From positions 1 to 37,925 of the forward strand of contig NZ_JALIRM010000007.1 of assembly GCF_022900255.1 (NCBI RefSeq): a stretch of 37,925 bases of DNA. Direction: 5' to 3'. Both the position numbers and the translations under genes were made by a program. This stretch comes from Lederbergia wuyishanensis. GTDB taxonomy: Bacteria; Bacillota; Bacilli; Bacillales; Bacillaceae_C. The notes under the pieces are model-generated. The model made no database searches, had not been told where the DNA came from, and worked only from the letters and a program-made list of their open reading frames with translations. Positions 1-6,624 of the stretch are shown one piece after another. How positions within the stretch are numbered: the first letter of the stretch is position 1; every line of letters begins with the position of its first letter.

Positions 1-102
1 AAGCGAGTAAGATCCCTGAAAGATGATCAGGTTGATAGGTCCGGTGTGGAAGTGTGGCGACACATGGAGCTGACGGATACTAATCGATCGAGGACTTAAT
101 CA
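1..102 (+). rRNA. rrl: 23S rRNA, 3' end only
   Basis: The first ~100 bases match the conserved 3' end of Bacillales 23S rRNA, including the helix with GATGATCAGGTTGATAGG and the terminal ACTAATCGATCGAGGACTT. The 5' part lies outside the window. The 3' boundary is placed by analogy with Bacillus and may be off by a few bases. A 5S gene follows about 70 bases later, the usual 23S-5S order. Confidence 0.95.
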
Positions 103-171
103 ATGTATGATACGGTTTGTTTTCTCTTATTATCTGGTTTTGAAGGAATGAATCCTTCATCAATTTATATG

Positions 172-288
<117 letters not shown>

Positions 289-294
289 ACTAAG

Positions 295-321
295 GACATC
301 ACATTAGTGGATGTCTTTTTT
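295..321 (+). terminator. rRNA operon terminator
   Basis: Stem GACATC (295-300) pairs with GATGTC (310-315) across a 9-nt loop and is followed by six T. It sits directly after the complete 5S gene and would end the rRNA operon transcript. A related hairpin follows the truncated 5S copy at 580-607. Confidence 0.8.
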
Positions 322-497
322 GATTTTCAAAAAGTACCGAAGGTATAAAAGAAAAGAAGCGGAAACTATGTTAGCGAGGATCAGGAGGACCAAGAAGATC
401 AAGGAATCAAGGGAGAGAGACTCGGAATGGGCTATGCCCATGAGAATCGAACGAACGCAAATGACGAAGAGATTCGCCGGTCATCCTGATCCGCAGC

Positions 498-578
498 CCG
501 AACACGGAAGTTAAGCTCTTGCGCCGATGGTAGTAAGGGGCTTCCCCTTGCAAGAGCAGGACGTTGCCAGGCAACCAA
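498..578 (+). pseudogene. Truncated 5S rRNA copy
   Basis: From the CCGAACACGG core to the final GCCAGGCA this repeats the 5S gene at 172-288, but the first ~37 nt are missing and two bases (CA of CTTCAGCGCC) are deleted, leaving CTTGCGCC. Helix I therefore has no 5' strand and the molecule cannot fold as a normal 5S. It is offset 285-287 bp from the intact gene and has its own downstream terminator. The pattern fits a partial tandem duplication with its breakpoint inside 5S, not an independent gene. Confidence 0.85.
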
Positions 579-579
579 A

Positions 580-607
580 GACATCCAAAATATTGGGTGT
601 CTTTTTT
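580..607 (+). terminator. Terminator after the 5S fragment
   Basis: Stem GACATCC (580-586) pairs with GGGTGTC (595-601), with one G-U pair and an 8-nt loop, and is followed by six T. It is the diverged sister of the hairpin at 295-321 and was probably copied with the 5S fragment. Confidence 0.75.
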
Positions 608-715
608 GTTTTCCTGAAAAAATGCGGAAGGCATGGAAGTAAAGAAACGAAATCAATGTAGCAAGGATCGGGAGAACCAAGAAGATCAACGAATCAGCCA
701 ATTTTGATGTTGAGA

Positions 716-739
716 GGTATCAATCGGGTGATTGATACC
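716..739. other. 24-bp palindrome in a gene-free stretch
   Basis: GGTATCAATC (716-725) and GATTGATACC (730-739) are a perfect 10-bp inverted repeat around GGGT. No T-run follows, so it is not a classical terminator. The motif ATTGATACCCTAAGT at its right side recurs loosely as ATTGATGCCTTAAGT near 783-798. I see nothing else in 740-990 apart from an AATCG-GAAA-CGATT mini-hairpin near 928-941; no convincing promoter was found for the gene at 1012. Confidence 0.5.
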
Positions 740-1011
740 CTAAGTCTTATGGATTTTATTGCTAAAGGTAACCAATAAGCGTATTGATGCCTTAAGTAGT
801 GGTGATTTTGATGATGAAAGAAATCAATCTAAGGATTTTAACTATTAATTCTCTCCGAGCCCTAACTGTTACTAAACTCCAAATACGAATAAAAACCCCC
901 TTTAACCTTTATGTAACTATTTTTAACCAATCGGAAACGATTGCCCTCTGAAAATTGTTTATGATGTGTTTAGAAAGAAAAAAACAATAAAAAGTGAAAG
1001 AGGGATTTGTA

Positions 1012-1491
1012 ATGGAAATGGGGATGTCAGTAAGAAAAACATCATGGGTCGTAGCAGTGATCACAGCACTAGCACTAATGTTTTCATCATTGTTTGGCTT
1101 GAGTGCGGATGCCGCAGCACAGACAAAAGGAGATCAGGTTGCGGCATACGCGCAAACATTGAAAGGGAAGCCGTTTAAGTGGGGCGGAACGACAACAAAA
1201 GGGTTTGATGCTTCAGGTTTTACTCAATATGTGTATGCAAAAAGTGTAAAAGTTAATTTGCCGCGTACAAGTGCAGATCAATTTAAAAAAGGTAAAGATG
1301 TAAAGTTGAAGGATCTAAAGCCAGGGGATTTAGTATTCTACAAAACAAACGGGAAGTCAGTATCATTCGTTGGGATTTATGTAGGAAAGCAACAGTTCAT
1401 TGGGGCAACATCAAATGGTGTAAGAATCCAATCCATGAATCTTAATTACTGGAAGACTAAGTACGTTGGAGCAAAAAGAATTGTAAACTAA
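1012..1491 (+). CDS. Secreted NlpC/P60-fold protein lacking catalytic residues
   Basis: A 159-residue exported protein. The start at 1012 is chosen because AAGAGGG lies 7 bases upstream; a GTG at 994 is less likely. Residues 1-~31 form a signal peptide with a hydrophobic core and a likely cut near SADAAA. The rest is one NlpC/P60 domain: KPFKWGGTTTKGFD, LPRTSADQF, LKPGDLVFY and VGIYVG are all family landmarks. Active family members cleave cell-wall peptides with a Cys-His-polar triad. Here the Cys of the FDCSG motif is Ala67, the His before VGIYVG is Phe119 and the third position is Gly131. The fold motifs are intact with no frameshift, so this looks like a selected non-catalytic wall-binding or regulatory protein, not a decaying gene. 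The partner is unknown. Confidence 0.85.
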   Translation: MEMGMSVRKTSWVVAVITALALMFSSLFGLSADAAAQTKGDQVAAYAQTLKGKPFKWGGTTTKGFDASGFTQYVYAKSVKVNLPRTSADQFKKGKDVKLKDLKPGDLVFYKTNGKSVSFVGIYVGKQQFIGATSNGVRIQSMNLNYWKTKYVGAKRIVN

Positions 1492-1515
1492 AATAACTGT
1501 TCGGGAGAGTCTACC

Positions 1516-1629
1516 ATGAAATGGGCGAAGCTAAAAGAGTTTATTCATTTTCTGATATATTTACTTGTTGCTGTTTGCCTTTTCGGAATAGTTACTCTCC
1601 TCGTTGTATTTCTTTTCATACAATTATGA
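1516..1629 (+). CDS. 37-residue single-pass membrane peptide
   Basis: A short reading frame starting at ATG 1516 with GGGAGAG six bases upstream. It encodes MKWAKLKEFIH followed by about 24 strongly hydrophobic residues and ends FLFIQL. The charged N-terminus plus one transmembrane helix is typical of small Bacillales membrane peptides. It begins 24 bases after the NlpC/P60-fold gene, and its stop codon touches the terminator stem, so the two genes probably share a transcript. No homologue is recognised. The good ribosome site, the hydrophobic composition and the fit to the terminator are the only support. Confidence 0.5.
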   Translation: MKWAKLKEFIHFLIYLLVAVCLFGIVTLLVVFLFIQL

Positions 1630-1667
1630 TCTTCGTAGCGAAAAAACTACGGAGATTTTTTATTTTT
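1629..1667 (+). terminator. Rho-independent terminator
   Basis: ATCTTCGTAG (1629-1638) pairs with CTACGGAGAT (1647-1656) across CGAAAAAA, with one G-U pair, and is followed by a T-rich run. It ends the transcript of the NlpC/P60-fold gene and the small membrane peptide. Confidence 0.85.
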
Positions 1668-1768
1668 CTCGACGATATTTATTAAAATGTGCAGCATTTT
1701 TTAAAAATACAGTAACTTCGAAAGTAGAAAAAGATAAAAAAATCGTATAACATGAGTTTCTTCCATTA

Positions 1769-1797
1769 TTGACCAATATTCATATGGAAGATAGAAT
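1769..1797 (+). promoter_or_regulatory. Sigma-A promoter of the mannanase gene
   Basis: TTGACC (1769-1774) and TAGAAT (1792-1797) with 17-bp spacing give a good housekeeping promoter. Transcription would start near 1804, leaving an ~80-nt leader that contains the cre site. No better promoter is seen between 1668 and 1884. Confidence 0.65.
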
Positions 1798-1841
1798 TAA
1801 GTTATCCATTAACTAACATTTCCGGGGGTGAATCCATATTA

Positions 1842-1856
1842 TTGTAAACGCTTTCT
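1842..1856 (+). promoter_or_regulatory. cre site for CcpA
   Basis: TTGTAAACGCTTTCT fits the catabolite-responsive element WTGNAANCGNWNNCW at every fixed position. It lies downstream of the predicted start of transcription and 12 bases before the ribosome site of the mannanase gene, a position typical of CcpA roadblock repression. This implies that the gene is shut off when preferred sugars are present. Confidence 0.8.
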
Positions 1857-1883
1857 ATACTTATTTAAAGGAGGGAATTAAAA

Positions 1884-3626
1884 ATGAAGTTACAAAAATC
1901 GTTTGATATTTTTAAAAAGGCTAAATTGCTTTTCTTTATTATCACTTTATCGTTTACCTTACTTCCTTCGTCCTCTCCTATCGCTAGCGAAGACGTTTCT
2001 TCAATGGTTTATGAAGCAGAGGAGGCGCAATTATCGGATTTAAAGGTTGAAAAGTCATTGAGTGGATTCTCAGGAAGTGGCTACGTGACTGGGTTCACGA
2101 ATGATACCGGTTCTGTAACATTCACTGTTGAAGTTCCTTCCACTGCGGTGTATAAACTAACAGTTGGATATGCAGCTCCCTATGGATATAAGAAGGCGAA
2201 TCTACTTTTAAATGGGGCAGGGCAAGGAGAAGTTGAACTAACTGAGGTATCGGGATTTACAGAAGCTTCCGCGGGAAGTATTTTGTTGAATGAAGGTTCC
2301 AATACAATCACGCTTGAAAAGGGATGGGGATGGTATATTATCGATTATATTAAAATTGTACCTACTGAAAATCCTGAGCAGCATCAGGTTGCTAAAGAGT
2401 TAATTAATCCGCATGCTACGAAGGAAGCTGTTTCTTTACTTAGTTTTCTTGTGGATCATTACGGTAAAAATATTTTGTCTGGTCAACAAGTATATCCAAA
2501 TGACAACTTAATCGATGTTCAATTTATTCATCAACAAACTGGAAAAAAGCCAGCAGTACTTGGGCTAGACTTTATTGATAATTCTCCGTCACGAGTAGAA
2601 AGAGGGACATCAGCTGATGAGGTTAAGGTGGCAATTGACTGGTGGAACAATGAAGGGGGCATCGTTGCTTTTACATGGCATTGGAATGCACCAAAAGATT
2701 TAATTGATCAGCCAGGAAAAGAATGGTGGAGAGGATTTTATTCAGATTCTACTACTTTTGATCTTCAATATGCACTAAATAATCCGGATTCTGAGGATTA
2801 TCAGTTGCTCATTCGTGATATAGATGCTATCTCAGCTGAATTGAAAAAATTGCAGGATGCGAATGTGCCAGTACTTTGGAGACCATTGCACGAAGCTGAA
2901 GGTGGTTGGTTCTGGTGGGGAGCAAAAGGACCTGAGCCGGTAAAAGAACTTTGGAAAATAATGTACGATCGAATGACCAATCATCATAAGCTTAATAATC
3001 TAATTTGGGTTTGGAATTCAGTGTCCCCTGAATGGTATCCTGGCCATGAATATGTAGACATCGTTAGTTACGATTCTTACCCGGGAAATTATAATTACGC
3101 ACCGATTAGTAACTATTTTGAAAGATTGGTAGAACTTGTAGATAATAAAAAGCTTGTAGCGATGGCTGAAAATGGTCCGATTCCTGATCCTGATTTATTA
3201 CCACTCTATCACGCCAATTGGAGCTGGTTCAGTACTTGGAATGGTAGTGTTTTAAAGGATCAAAATACAATTGATCATTTGAAAAAAGTGTATAATCATG
3301 ATTACGTTTTGACGTTAGATGAATTGCCTAATCTAAAAACGTATTTATCGGATAGTATACCAACACAATTCCAACAAATAGATGATACTATTAATCGCTT
3401 TTCAGCAGATGGTCAATTAGATAAACCGATTGCTTCGCAGCTGACGAATAGCTTGAGACAAGCTGAAAAACATTTTCAAAAAGGACAATTTAAACAGGCA
3501 ACTAAAAAACTTGAGGACCTTCAAAAAAGTTTAGAAAATCCGGGGCAACAGAAGAACATTGGTCCAGATGCCAAAAGATTACTTAAAGTTAATGCAAATG
3601 TATTAATGCTCTCTTTAAAAGAATAA
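1884..3626 (+). CDS. Secreted GH26 endo-beta-1,4-mannanase with CBM35-like and FIMAH domains
   Basis: A 580-residue secreted glycoside hydrolase predicted to cut beta-1,4-mannan. An AGGAGG site precedes ATG 1884. Residues 1-~35 are a signal peptide. About 42-160 form a CBM35-type carbohydrate-binding module (VYEAEEAQL at the start, IIDYIKIVP at the end). About 170-475 are the GH26 barrel: WRPLHEAEGGWFWWG holds the acid/base Glu337 and MAENGPIPD holds the nucleophile Glu429. About 485-575 resemble the FIMAH domain found at the C-terminus of Bacillales secreted enzymes (LTNSLRQAEKHFQKGQFKQA). Both catalytic Glu are present, so it should be active. It forms a single-gene unit with its own promoter, cre site and terminator. 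No mannose transporter or mannosidase lies nearby. Confidence 0.93.
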   Translation: MKLQKSFDIFKKAKLLFFIITLSFTLLPSSSPIASEDVSSMVYEAEEAQLSDLKVEKSLSGFSGSGYVTGFTNDTGSVTFTVEVPSTAVYKLTVGYAAPYGYKKANLLLNGAGQGEVELTEVSGFTEASAGSILLNEGSNTITLEKGWGWYIIDYIKIVPTENPEQHQVAKELINPHATKEAVSLLSFLVDHYGKNILSGQQVYPNDNLIDVQFIHQQTGKKPAVLGLDFIDNSPSRVERGTSADEVKVAIDWWNNEGGIVAFTWHWNAPKDLIDQPGKEWWRGFYSDSTTFDLQYALNNPDSEDYQLLIRDIDAISAELKKLQDANVPVLWRPLHEAEGGWFWWGAKGPEPVKELWKIMYDRMTNHHKLNNLIWVWNSVSPEWYPGHEYVDIVSYDSYPGNYNYAPISNYFERLVELVDNKKLVAMAENGPIPDPDLLPLYHANWSWFSTWNGSVLKDQNTIDHLKKVYNHDYVLTLDELPNLKTYLSDSIPTQFQQIDDTINRFSADGQLDKPIASQLTNSLRQAEKHFQKGQFKQATKKLEDLQKSLENPGQQKNIGPDAKRLLKVNANVLMLSLKE

Positions 3627-3635
3627 ACCTATTTT

Positions 3636-3663
3636 AGCTTCCCTTATTAAATGAAGGGAAGCT
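3636..3663 (+). terminator. Hairpin after the mannanase gene
   Basis: AGCTTCCCTT (3636-3645) and AAGGGAAGCT (3654-3663) form a perfect 10-bp stem with an 8-nt loop. The following T-run is interrupted (TTCCACTTTTTT), so termination may be incomplete, but the place fits a gene end. Confidence 0.7.
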
Positions 3664-3746
3664 TTCCACTTTTTTCCCAAAAAAATTGTATGTTCTCCAT
3701 TATTTAAGGGTATTGGTTATAGAGAATATATATTGGGGGAAGATTC

Positions 3747-4286
3747 ATGCTGGAAAATAGTTTTGTTATGATTGCTATTATTTTAACGATTAACGTAGTG
3801 TATGTTTCGTTTTTTACAATTAGGATGATTTTGACTTTAAAAGGTTATCGCTATATTGCAGCTTTTATTAGTATGATCGAAGTGGTTATATATGTTGTTG
3901 GGTTAGGGCTTGTTCTTGATAACCTTAATCAAATTCAAAATTTAATCGCATACGCAGTAGGTTACGGGATCGGTGTGATTGTCGGGACTAAAATAGAGGA
4001 AAAGATGGCTCTTGGTTATATAATGGTGAATGTAATAACGAAGGAATATGATCGTGATCTTCCGAAACAATTGAGAAATGAAGGGTATGGGGTTACAAGT
4101 TGGGCGGCTCAAGGATTGGAAGGTGACCGCATGGCGCTTGAGGTATTAACGTCAAGAAAAATGGAACTCCGCTTATATCAAAAAATAAAGGAACTTGATC
4201 CAAAAGCATTTATTATTGCATATGAGCCAAAAACGATTTATGGCGGGTTTTGGGTGAAGGCTGTGAAGAAAGGGAAGTCTGAATGA
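3747..4286 (+). CDS. yebE: DUF2179 / UPF0316 family membrane protein
   Basis: A 179-residue protein with three N-terminal membrane helices (about 5-27, 35-58 and 64-85), then a soluble DUF2179 domain of alpha/beta type ([51 protein letters not shown]). The family resembles B. subtilis YebE, and as there it lies just upstream of the purine operon with a small NETI gene after it. Its molecular role is unknown; related DUF2179 domains are seen in membrane proteins of the YitT group. GGGGGA lies a few bases before the ATG. The stop overlaps the next start as ATGA, so the two genes are co-translated. No clear promoter was found. Confidence 0.85.
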   Translation: MLENSFVMIAIILTINVVYVSFFTIRMILTLKGYRYIAAFISMIEVVIYVVGLGLVLDNLNQIQNLIAYAVGYGIGVIVGTKIEEKMALGYIMVNVITKEYDRDLPKQLRNEGYGVTSWAAQGLEGDRMALEVLTSRKMELRLYQKIKELDPKAFIIAYEPKTIYGGFWVKAVKKGKSE

Positions 4287-4471
4287 AAAAAGAATTTGAA
4301 GTGTTGGAAAATGAAACAATTAATGATTGTTTGAATCGAATTGAAAAAGAAGGATATAAAGTCATTAAACGGACTGAAAAGCCAATTTTTAAAGAAGAGA
4401 TAGAAAAAGGTAAAACAAATTACATACCAATTGGTCGAAAAATAATTTTCCAAGGAATAAAAGACTCCTAA
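4283..4471 (+). CDS. yebG: NETI motif small protein
   Basis: A 62-residue soluble protein carrying the [17 protein letters not shown] motif that defines the NETI family, known from B. subtilis YebG at the same place. It overlaps yebE by four bases (ATGA). Nothing in the sequence shows its function; its fixed pairing with yebE suggests a joint role. Its stop codon overlaps the first PurBox of the purine operon, so the regulatory region begins inside this gene. Confidence 0.85.
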   Translation: MKKEFEVLENETINDCLNRIEKEGYKVIKRTEKPIFKEEIEKGKTNYIPIGRKIIFQGIKDS

Positions 4472-4513
4472 ACACGAACATTCGGTTTTGGTGAATAATA
4501 AATGTTCGATTTT
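4470..4513 (+). promoter_or_regulatory. Paired PurBoxes for PurR
   Basis: AAACACGAACATT (from 4470) and, in inverted orientation, AATGTTCGATTTT (4501-4513) carry the CGAAC core of the Bacillus PurBox. Two inverted boxes of ~14 bp with ~17 bp between them is the arrangement PurR binds in B. subtilis, where PRPP lowers its affinity. They lie directly upstream of and next to the -35 box of the purine promoter. Confidence 0.8.
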
Positions 4514-4516
4514 TGG

Positions 4517-4546
4517 TTGACATCGTCTTCTTTTCTTTGTTATGAT
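4517..4546 (+). promoter_or_regulatory. Purine operon promoter
   Basis: TTGACA (4517-4522) is a perfect -35 box and TATGAT (4541-4546) a good -10 box, with 18-bp spacing. The -35 box abuts the second PurBox, so bound PurR should block RNA polymerase. The leader from here to purE is about 200 nt and contains the guanine riboswitch. Confidence 0.8.
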
Positions 4547-4562
4547 GAAATTGTATTAAAAG

Positions 4563-4630
4563 CCTCGTATATCATGGGAATATGGCCCATAAGTCTCTAC
4601 CCGATTACCGAAAATAATTGGACTATGAGG
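4563..4630 (+). ncRNA. Purine riboswitch aptamer, guanine type
   Basis: The classical core is present. P1 is CCTCGT (4563-4568) with ATGAGG (4625-4630). It encloses TATATCATGGGAATATGGCC, then AAGTCTCTACC, then the CCGAAAATAATTGG region, and closes with GACTATG. The specificity base in the P1-P3 junction is C (GACTATG, not GATTATG), which selects guanine or hypoxanthine over adenine. Ligand binding would stabilise P1 and allow termination downstream before purE. Confidence 0.93.
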
Positions 4631-4648
4631 AAAGTGGAATTTGGGAAG

Positions 4649-4680
4649 CATTTGATGTGCTTTTTTCAAATGCGTTTTTT
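4649..4680 (+). terminator. First hairpin of the riboswitch expression platform
   Basis: GCATTTGA (4649-4656) pairs with TCAAATGC (4666-4673) and is followed by GTTTTTT, so it resembles a terminator by itself. A competing fold, AAGCA with TGCTT, overlaps it. It stands between the aptamer and the stronger terminator at 4685 and may be a first stop point or part of the switching fold. Confidence 0.5.
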
Positions 4681-4684
4681 ATAC

Positions 4685-4733
4685 CCGGATGAACTGCTTT
4701 CTTTTGCAGAAAAGCAGTTTATCCGGATTTTTT
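4685..4733 (+). terminator. Main terminator of the purine riboswitch
   Basis: A long stem runs from CCGGATGAACTGCTTT (4685-4700) to AAGCAGTTTATCCGG (ending 4726), nearly perfect with a G-U pair, followed by ATTTTTTATTTT. It precedes the purE ribosome site by about 10 bases and should stop transcription when guanine is plentiful. Confidence 0.85.
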
Positions 4734-4756
4734 ATTTTATAGACGGAGGGATTTAC

Positions 4757-5245
4757 ATGAACACCGAAGTCGGAATTATTATGGGAAGTACGTCCGATTG
4801 GGAAACGATGAAACACGCTTGTGACATTTTGGATGAATTACAGGTTCCTTATGAAAAGAAAGTCGTGTCAGCGCATCGGACGCCAGATTTAATGTTTGAA
4901 TACGCAGAAACCGCAAAAGAACGTGGGTTGAAAGTAATTATTGCTGGTGCAGGTGGTGCAGCGCATCTACCTGGCATGGTAGCAGCTAAAACAAATTTAC
5001 CTGTCATTGGTGTTCCGGTTGAATCCAAAACGTTAAAAGGGCTGGATTCTCTTTTATCAATCGTACAAATGCCAGGCGGCGTGCCTGTTGCGACAGTAGC
5101 AATCGGGAAAGCAGGTGCCACAAACGCGGGACTACTTGCCGCTCAAATTATCGGGATTGAAAATAGTGCAGTAGCAGATAGACTTGAAAAAAGAAGAAAT
5201 GACTTAAGAGAAAAAGTATTAGAAAGCAGTGATCAGCTTGTCTGA
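4757..5245 (+). CDS. purE: N5-carboxyaminoimidazole ribonucleotide mutase
   Basis: PurE turns N5-CAIR, made by PurK, into CAIR in de novo purine synthesis. The 162 residues equal the B. subtilis enzyme. The landmarks [41 protein letters not shown] and [20 protein letters not shown] are intact. Start ATG 4757 follows GGAGGG by 6 bases; the longer open frame to 4502 runs through the riboswitch and is not coding. It is the first gene of the operon and overlaps purK by 17 bases, implying coupled translation. Confidence 0.97.
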   Translation: MNTEVGIIMGSTSDWETMKHACDILDELQVPYEKKVVSAHRTPDLMFEYAETAKERGLKVIIAGAGGAAHLPGMVAAKTNLPVIGVPVESKTLKGLDSLLSIVQMPGGVPVATVAIGKAGATNAGLLAAQIIGIENSAVADRLEKRRNDLREKVLESSDQLV

Positions 5246-6377
5246 AAAGTTTATTAGACCAGGACAAACAATTGGTATCATCGGCGGTGGTCAGCTTGGC
5301 CAAATGATGACTTTTTCAGCAAAAGAAGCAGGATTTCGCGTTGTCATATTGGAGCCGACTCCTAATTCACCAGCTGGACAAGTGGCTGATGAGCAAATTG
5401 TAGCGGCGTATGATGATCGCGACGCTCTATTACTATTAGCTGAAAAAAGCGATGTTGTTACATATGAATTTGAAAATATAGATTATGAGGCATTGGATTG
5501 GCTTTTGGAAAAAGCATATATCCCTCAAGGAGCGGAGTTAATCAGAATCACGCAAGATCGAATTTTGGAAAAGCAGGCTTTGACAGAAGCAGGTGTTGAG
5601 GTTGCTCCATATGCCGTAATTGGTAGTTTAAAAGATTTAGAGGATGGAATAAGGAAAATCGGTATCCCATCTGTTTTGAAAACATCTCGTGGTGGTTACG
5701 ACGGGAAAGGGCAGTATGTTATAAAAAATGAACAAGACATTGAAAATGCAGTTGAGCTATTAAAAAATGGAGCATGTGTCCTTGAAGCGTGGATCCCTTT
5801 TGAAAAAGAAATATCAGTTGTTATGACGAGAGGTACGTCTGGCGAATTGAGTTATTTTCCGGTCGGCGAAAATATTCACCTCAATAATATTTTGCATCAA
5901 ACGATTGCTCCAGCTCGAGTATCTAGCAATGTGGAAATGAAAGTGGCTAAATTGGCACATAAAATAGCGGATCACCTTGGTCTAGTAGGTACATTGGCGG
6001 TTGAGCTCTTTTTAACAGAAGATGAAAAAATCTATGTGAATGAATTGGCACCACGCCCACATAATTCTGGCCATTATACAATTGAAGCTTGCAATGTTTC
6101 TCAGTTTGACCAGCATATTCGTGCGGTTTGTGGCTGGCCGTTGCAAAAAGTAATGCTTTTACAAAAAACAGTAATGGTCAATGTTTTAGGTCAGCATGTT
6201 GAAGGAGTTATCAATCAAATTCCAATGCGCCCAGAATGGTCTATCCATTTTTACGGAAAAGAAGAACCGAAGCATAATCGCAAAATGGGGCATGTGACTG
6301 TGTTAACTGATGATATAGAAGAAACGTTAAAGGACTTAAACCAAACTAAAATCTGGAGGAGACATGATGATGTATAA
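5229..6377 (+). CDS. purK: N5-carboxyaminoimidazole ribonucleotide synthetase
   Basis: PurK joins AIR and bicarbonate using ATP to give N5-CAIR. The 382-residue protein is a complete ATP-grasp enzyme: [13 protein letters not shown] at the N-terminus, [16 protein letters not shown] in the ATP-grasp lobe, and [15 protein letters not shown] and [15 protein letters not shown] toward the end. The start is uncertain: GTG 5229 overlaps purE, while TTG 5238 would also give a normal N-terminus; neither has a strong ribosome site. The last 8 bases overlap purS. In B. subtilis purB and purC follow here; both are missing. The C-terminus is of normal length with no fusion to purB or purC remnants. Confidence 0.95.
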   Translation: MISLSEKFIRPGQTIGIIGGGQLGQMMTFSAKEAGFRVVILEPTPNSPAGQVADEQIVAAYDDRDALLLLAEKSDVVTYEFENIDYEALDWLLEKAYIPQGAELIRITQDRILEKQALTEAGVEVAPYAVIGSLKDLEDGIRKIGIPSVLKTSRGGYDGKGQYVIKNEQDIENAVELLKNGACVLEAWIPFEKEISVVMTRGTSGELSYFPVGENIHLNNILHQTIAPARVSSNVEMKVAKLAHKIADHLGLVGTLAVELFLTEDEKIYVNELAPRPHNSGHYTIEACNVSQFDQHIRAVCGWPLQKVMLLQKTVMVNVLGQHVEGVINQIPMRPEWSIHFYGKEEPKHNRKMGHVTVLTDDIEETLKDLNQTKIWRRHDDV

Positions 6378-6624
6378 AGTAAAAGTATTCGTAACATTGA
6401 AGGAAAGTGTAATTGATCCACAAGGTGCTGCAGCGACTAAGGCATTGCAAAAGTTAGATTTCCCTGAAGTTCAAGAAGTTCGCGTTGGTAAGTATATTGA
6501 GTTAAAGCTTGAAAATACGGAACAAAATATTGAAGAAACGGTTCATAACATTTGTAAAGGACTCCTCGTTAATAAAGAAGTTGAGGATTATCGCTTTGAA
6601 ATTGAGGAGGTTGGTGCACAGTGA
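6370..6624 (+). CDS. purS: FGAM synthase subunit PurS
   Basis: PurS is the small bridging subunit of the PurSQL formylglycinamidine ribonucleotide synthase and is thought to help ammonia pass from PurQ to PurL. The third of three adjacent ATG codons (6370) gives [13 protein letters not shown] and 84 residues, as in B. subtilis, and sits 8 bases after GGAGGAG. Landmarks [20 protein letters not shown] and VEDYRFEIE are present. It overlaps purK by 8 and purQ by 4 bases. Confidence 0.95.
   Translation: MYKVKVFVTLKESVIDPQGAAATKALQKLDFPEVQEVRVGKYIELKLENTEQNIEETVHNICKGLLVNKEVEDYRFEIEEVGAQ

Larger units (their letters stand above)
371..696 (+). repeat. Duplicated rRNA-operon tail, two 39-nt copies
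   Basis: Positions 371-409 and 658-696 match at 34 of 39 bases; both contain CCAAGAAGATCAA. Their 287-bp offset equals the offset between the two 5S copies, so 5S, terminator and tail were duplicated together. Between them, 410-497 has no counterpart after the second copy and carries a small perfect hairpin (ATGGGC/GCCCAT at 427-441). Confidence 0.7.

Noticed and set aside
966-1178. 70-residue reading frame overlapping the start of the NlpC/P60-fold gene
   Set aside because: It overlaps the signal-peptide region in another frame, and its composition (Lys, Arg, Cys rich) and lack of a ribosome site indicate a shadow frame.
4502-4756. N-terminal extension of PurE by 85 residues
   Set aside because: The open frame runs through the promoter, the guanine aptamer and both hairpins; the family start and a good ribosome site are at 4757.
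6364-6377. purB or purC remnant at the purK-purS junction
   Set aside because: PurK ends at a normal length and the overlap with purS is a simple ribosome-site overlap; no purC-like C-terminal sequence is visible.
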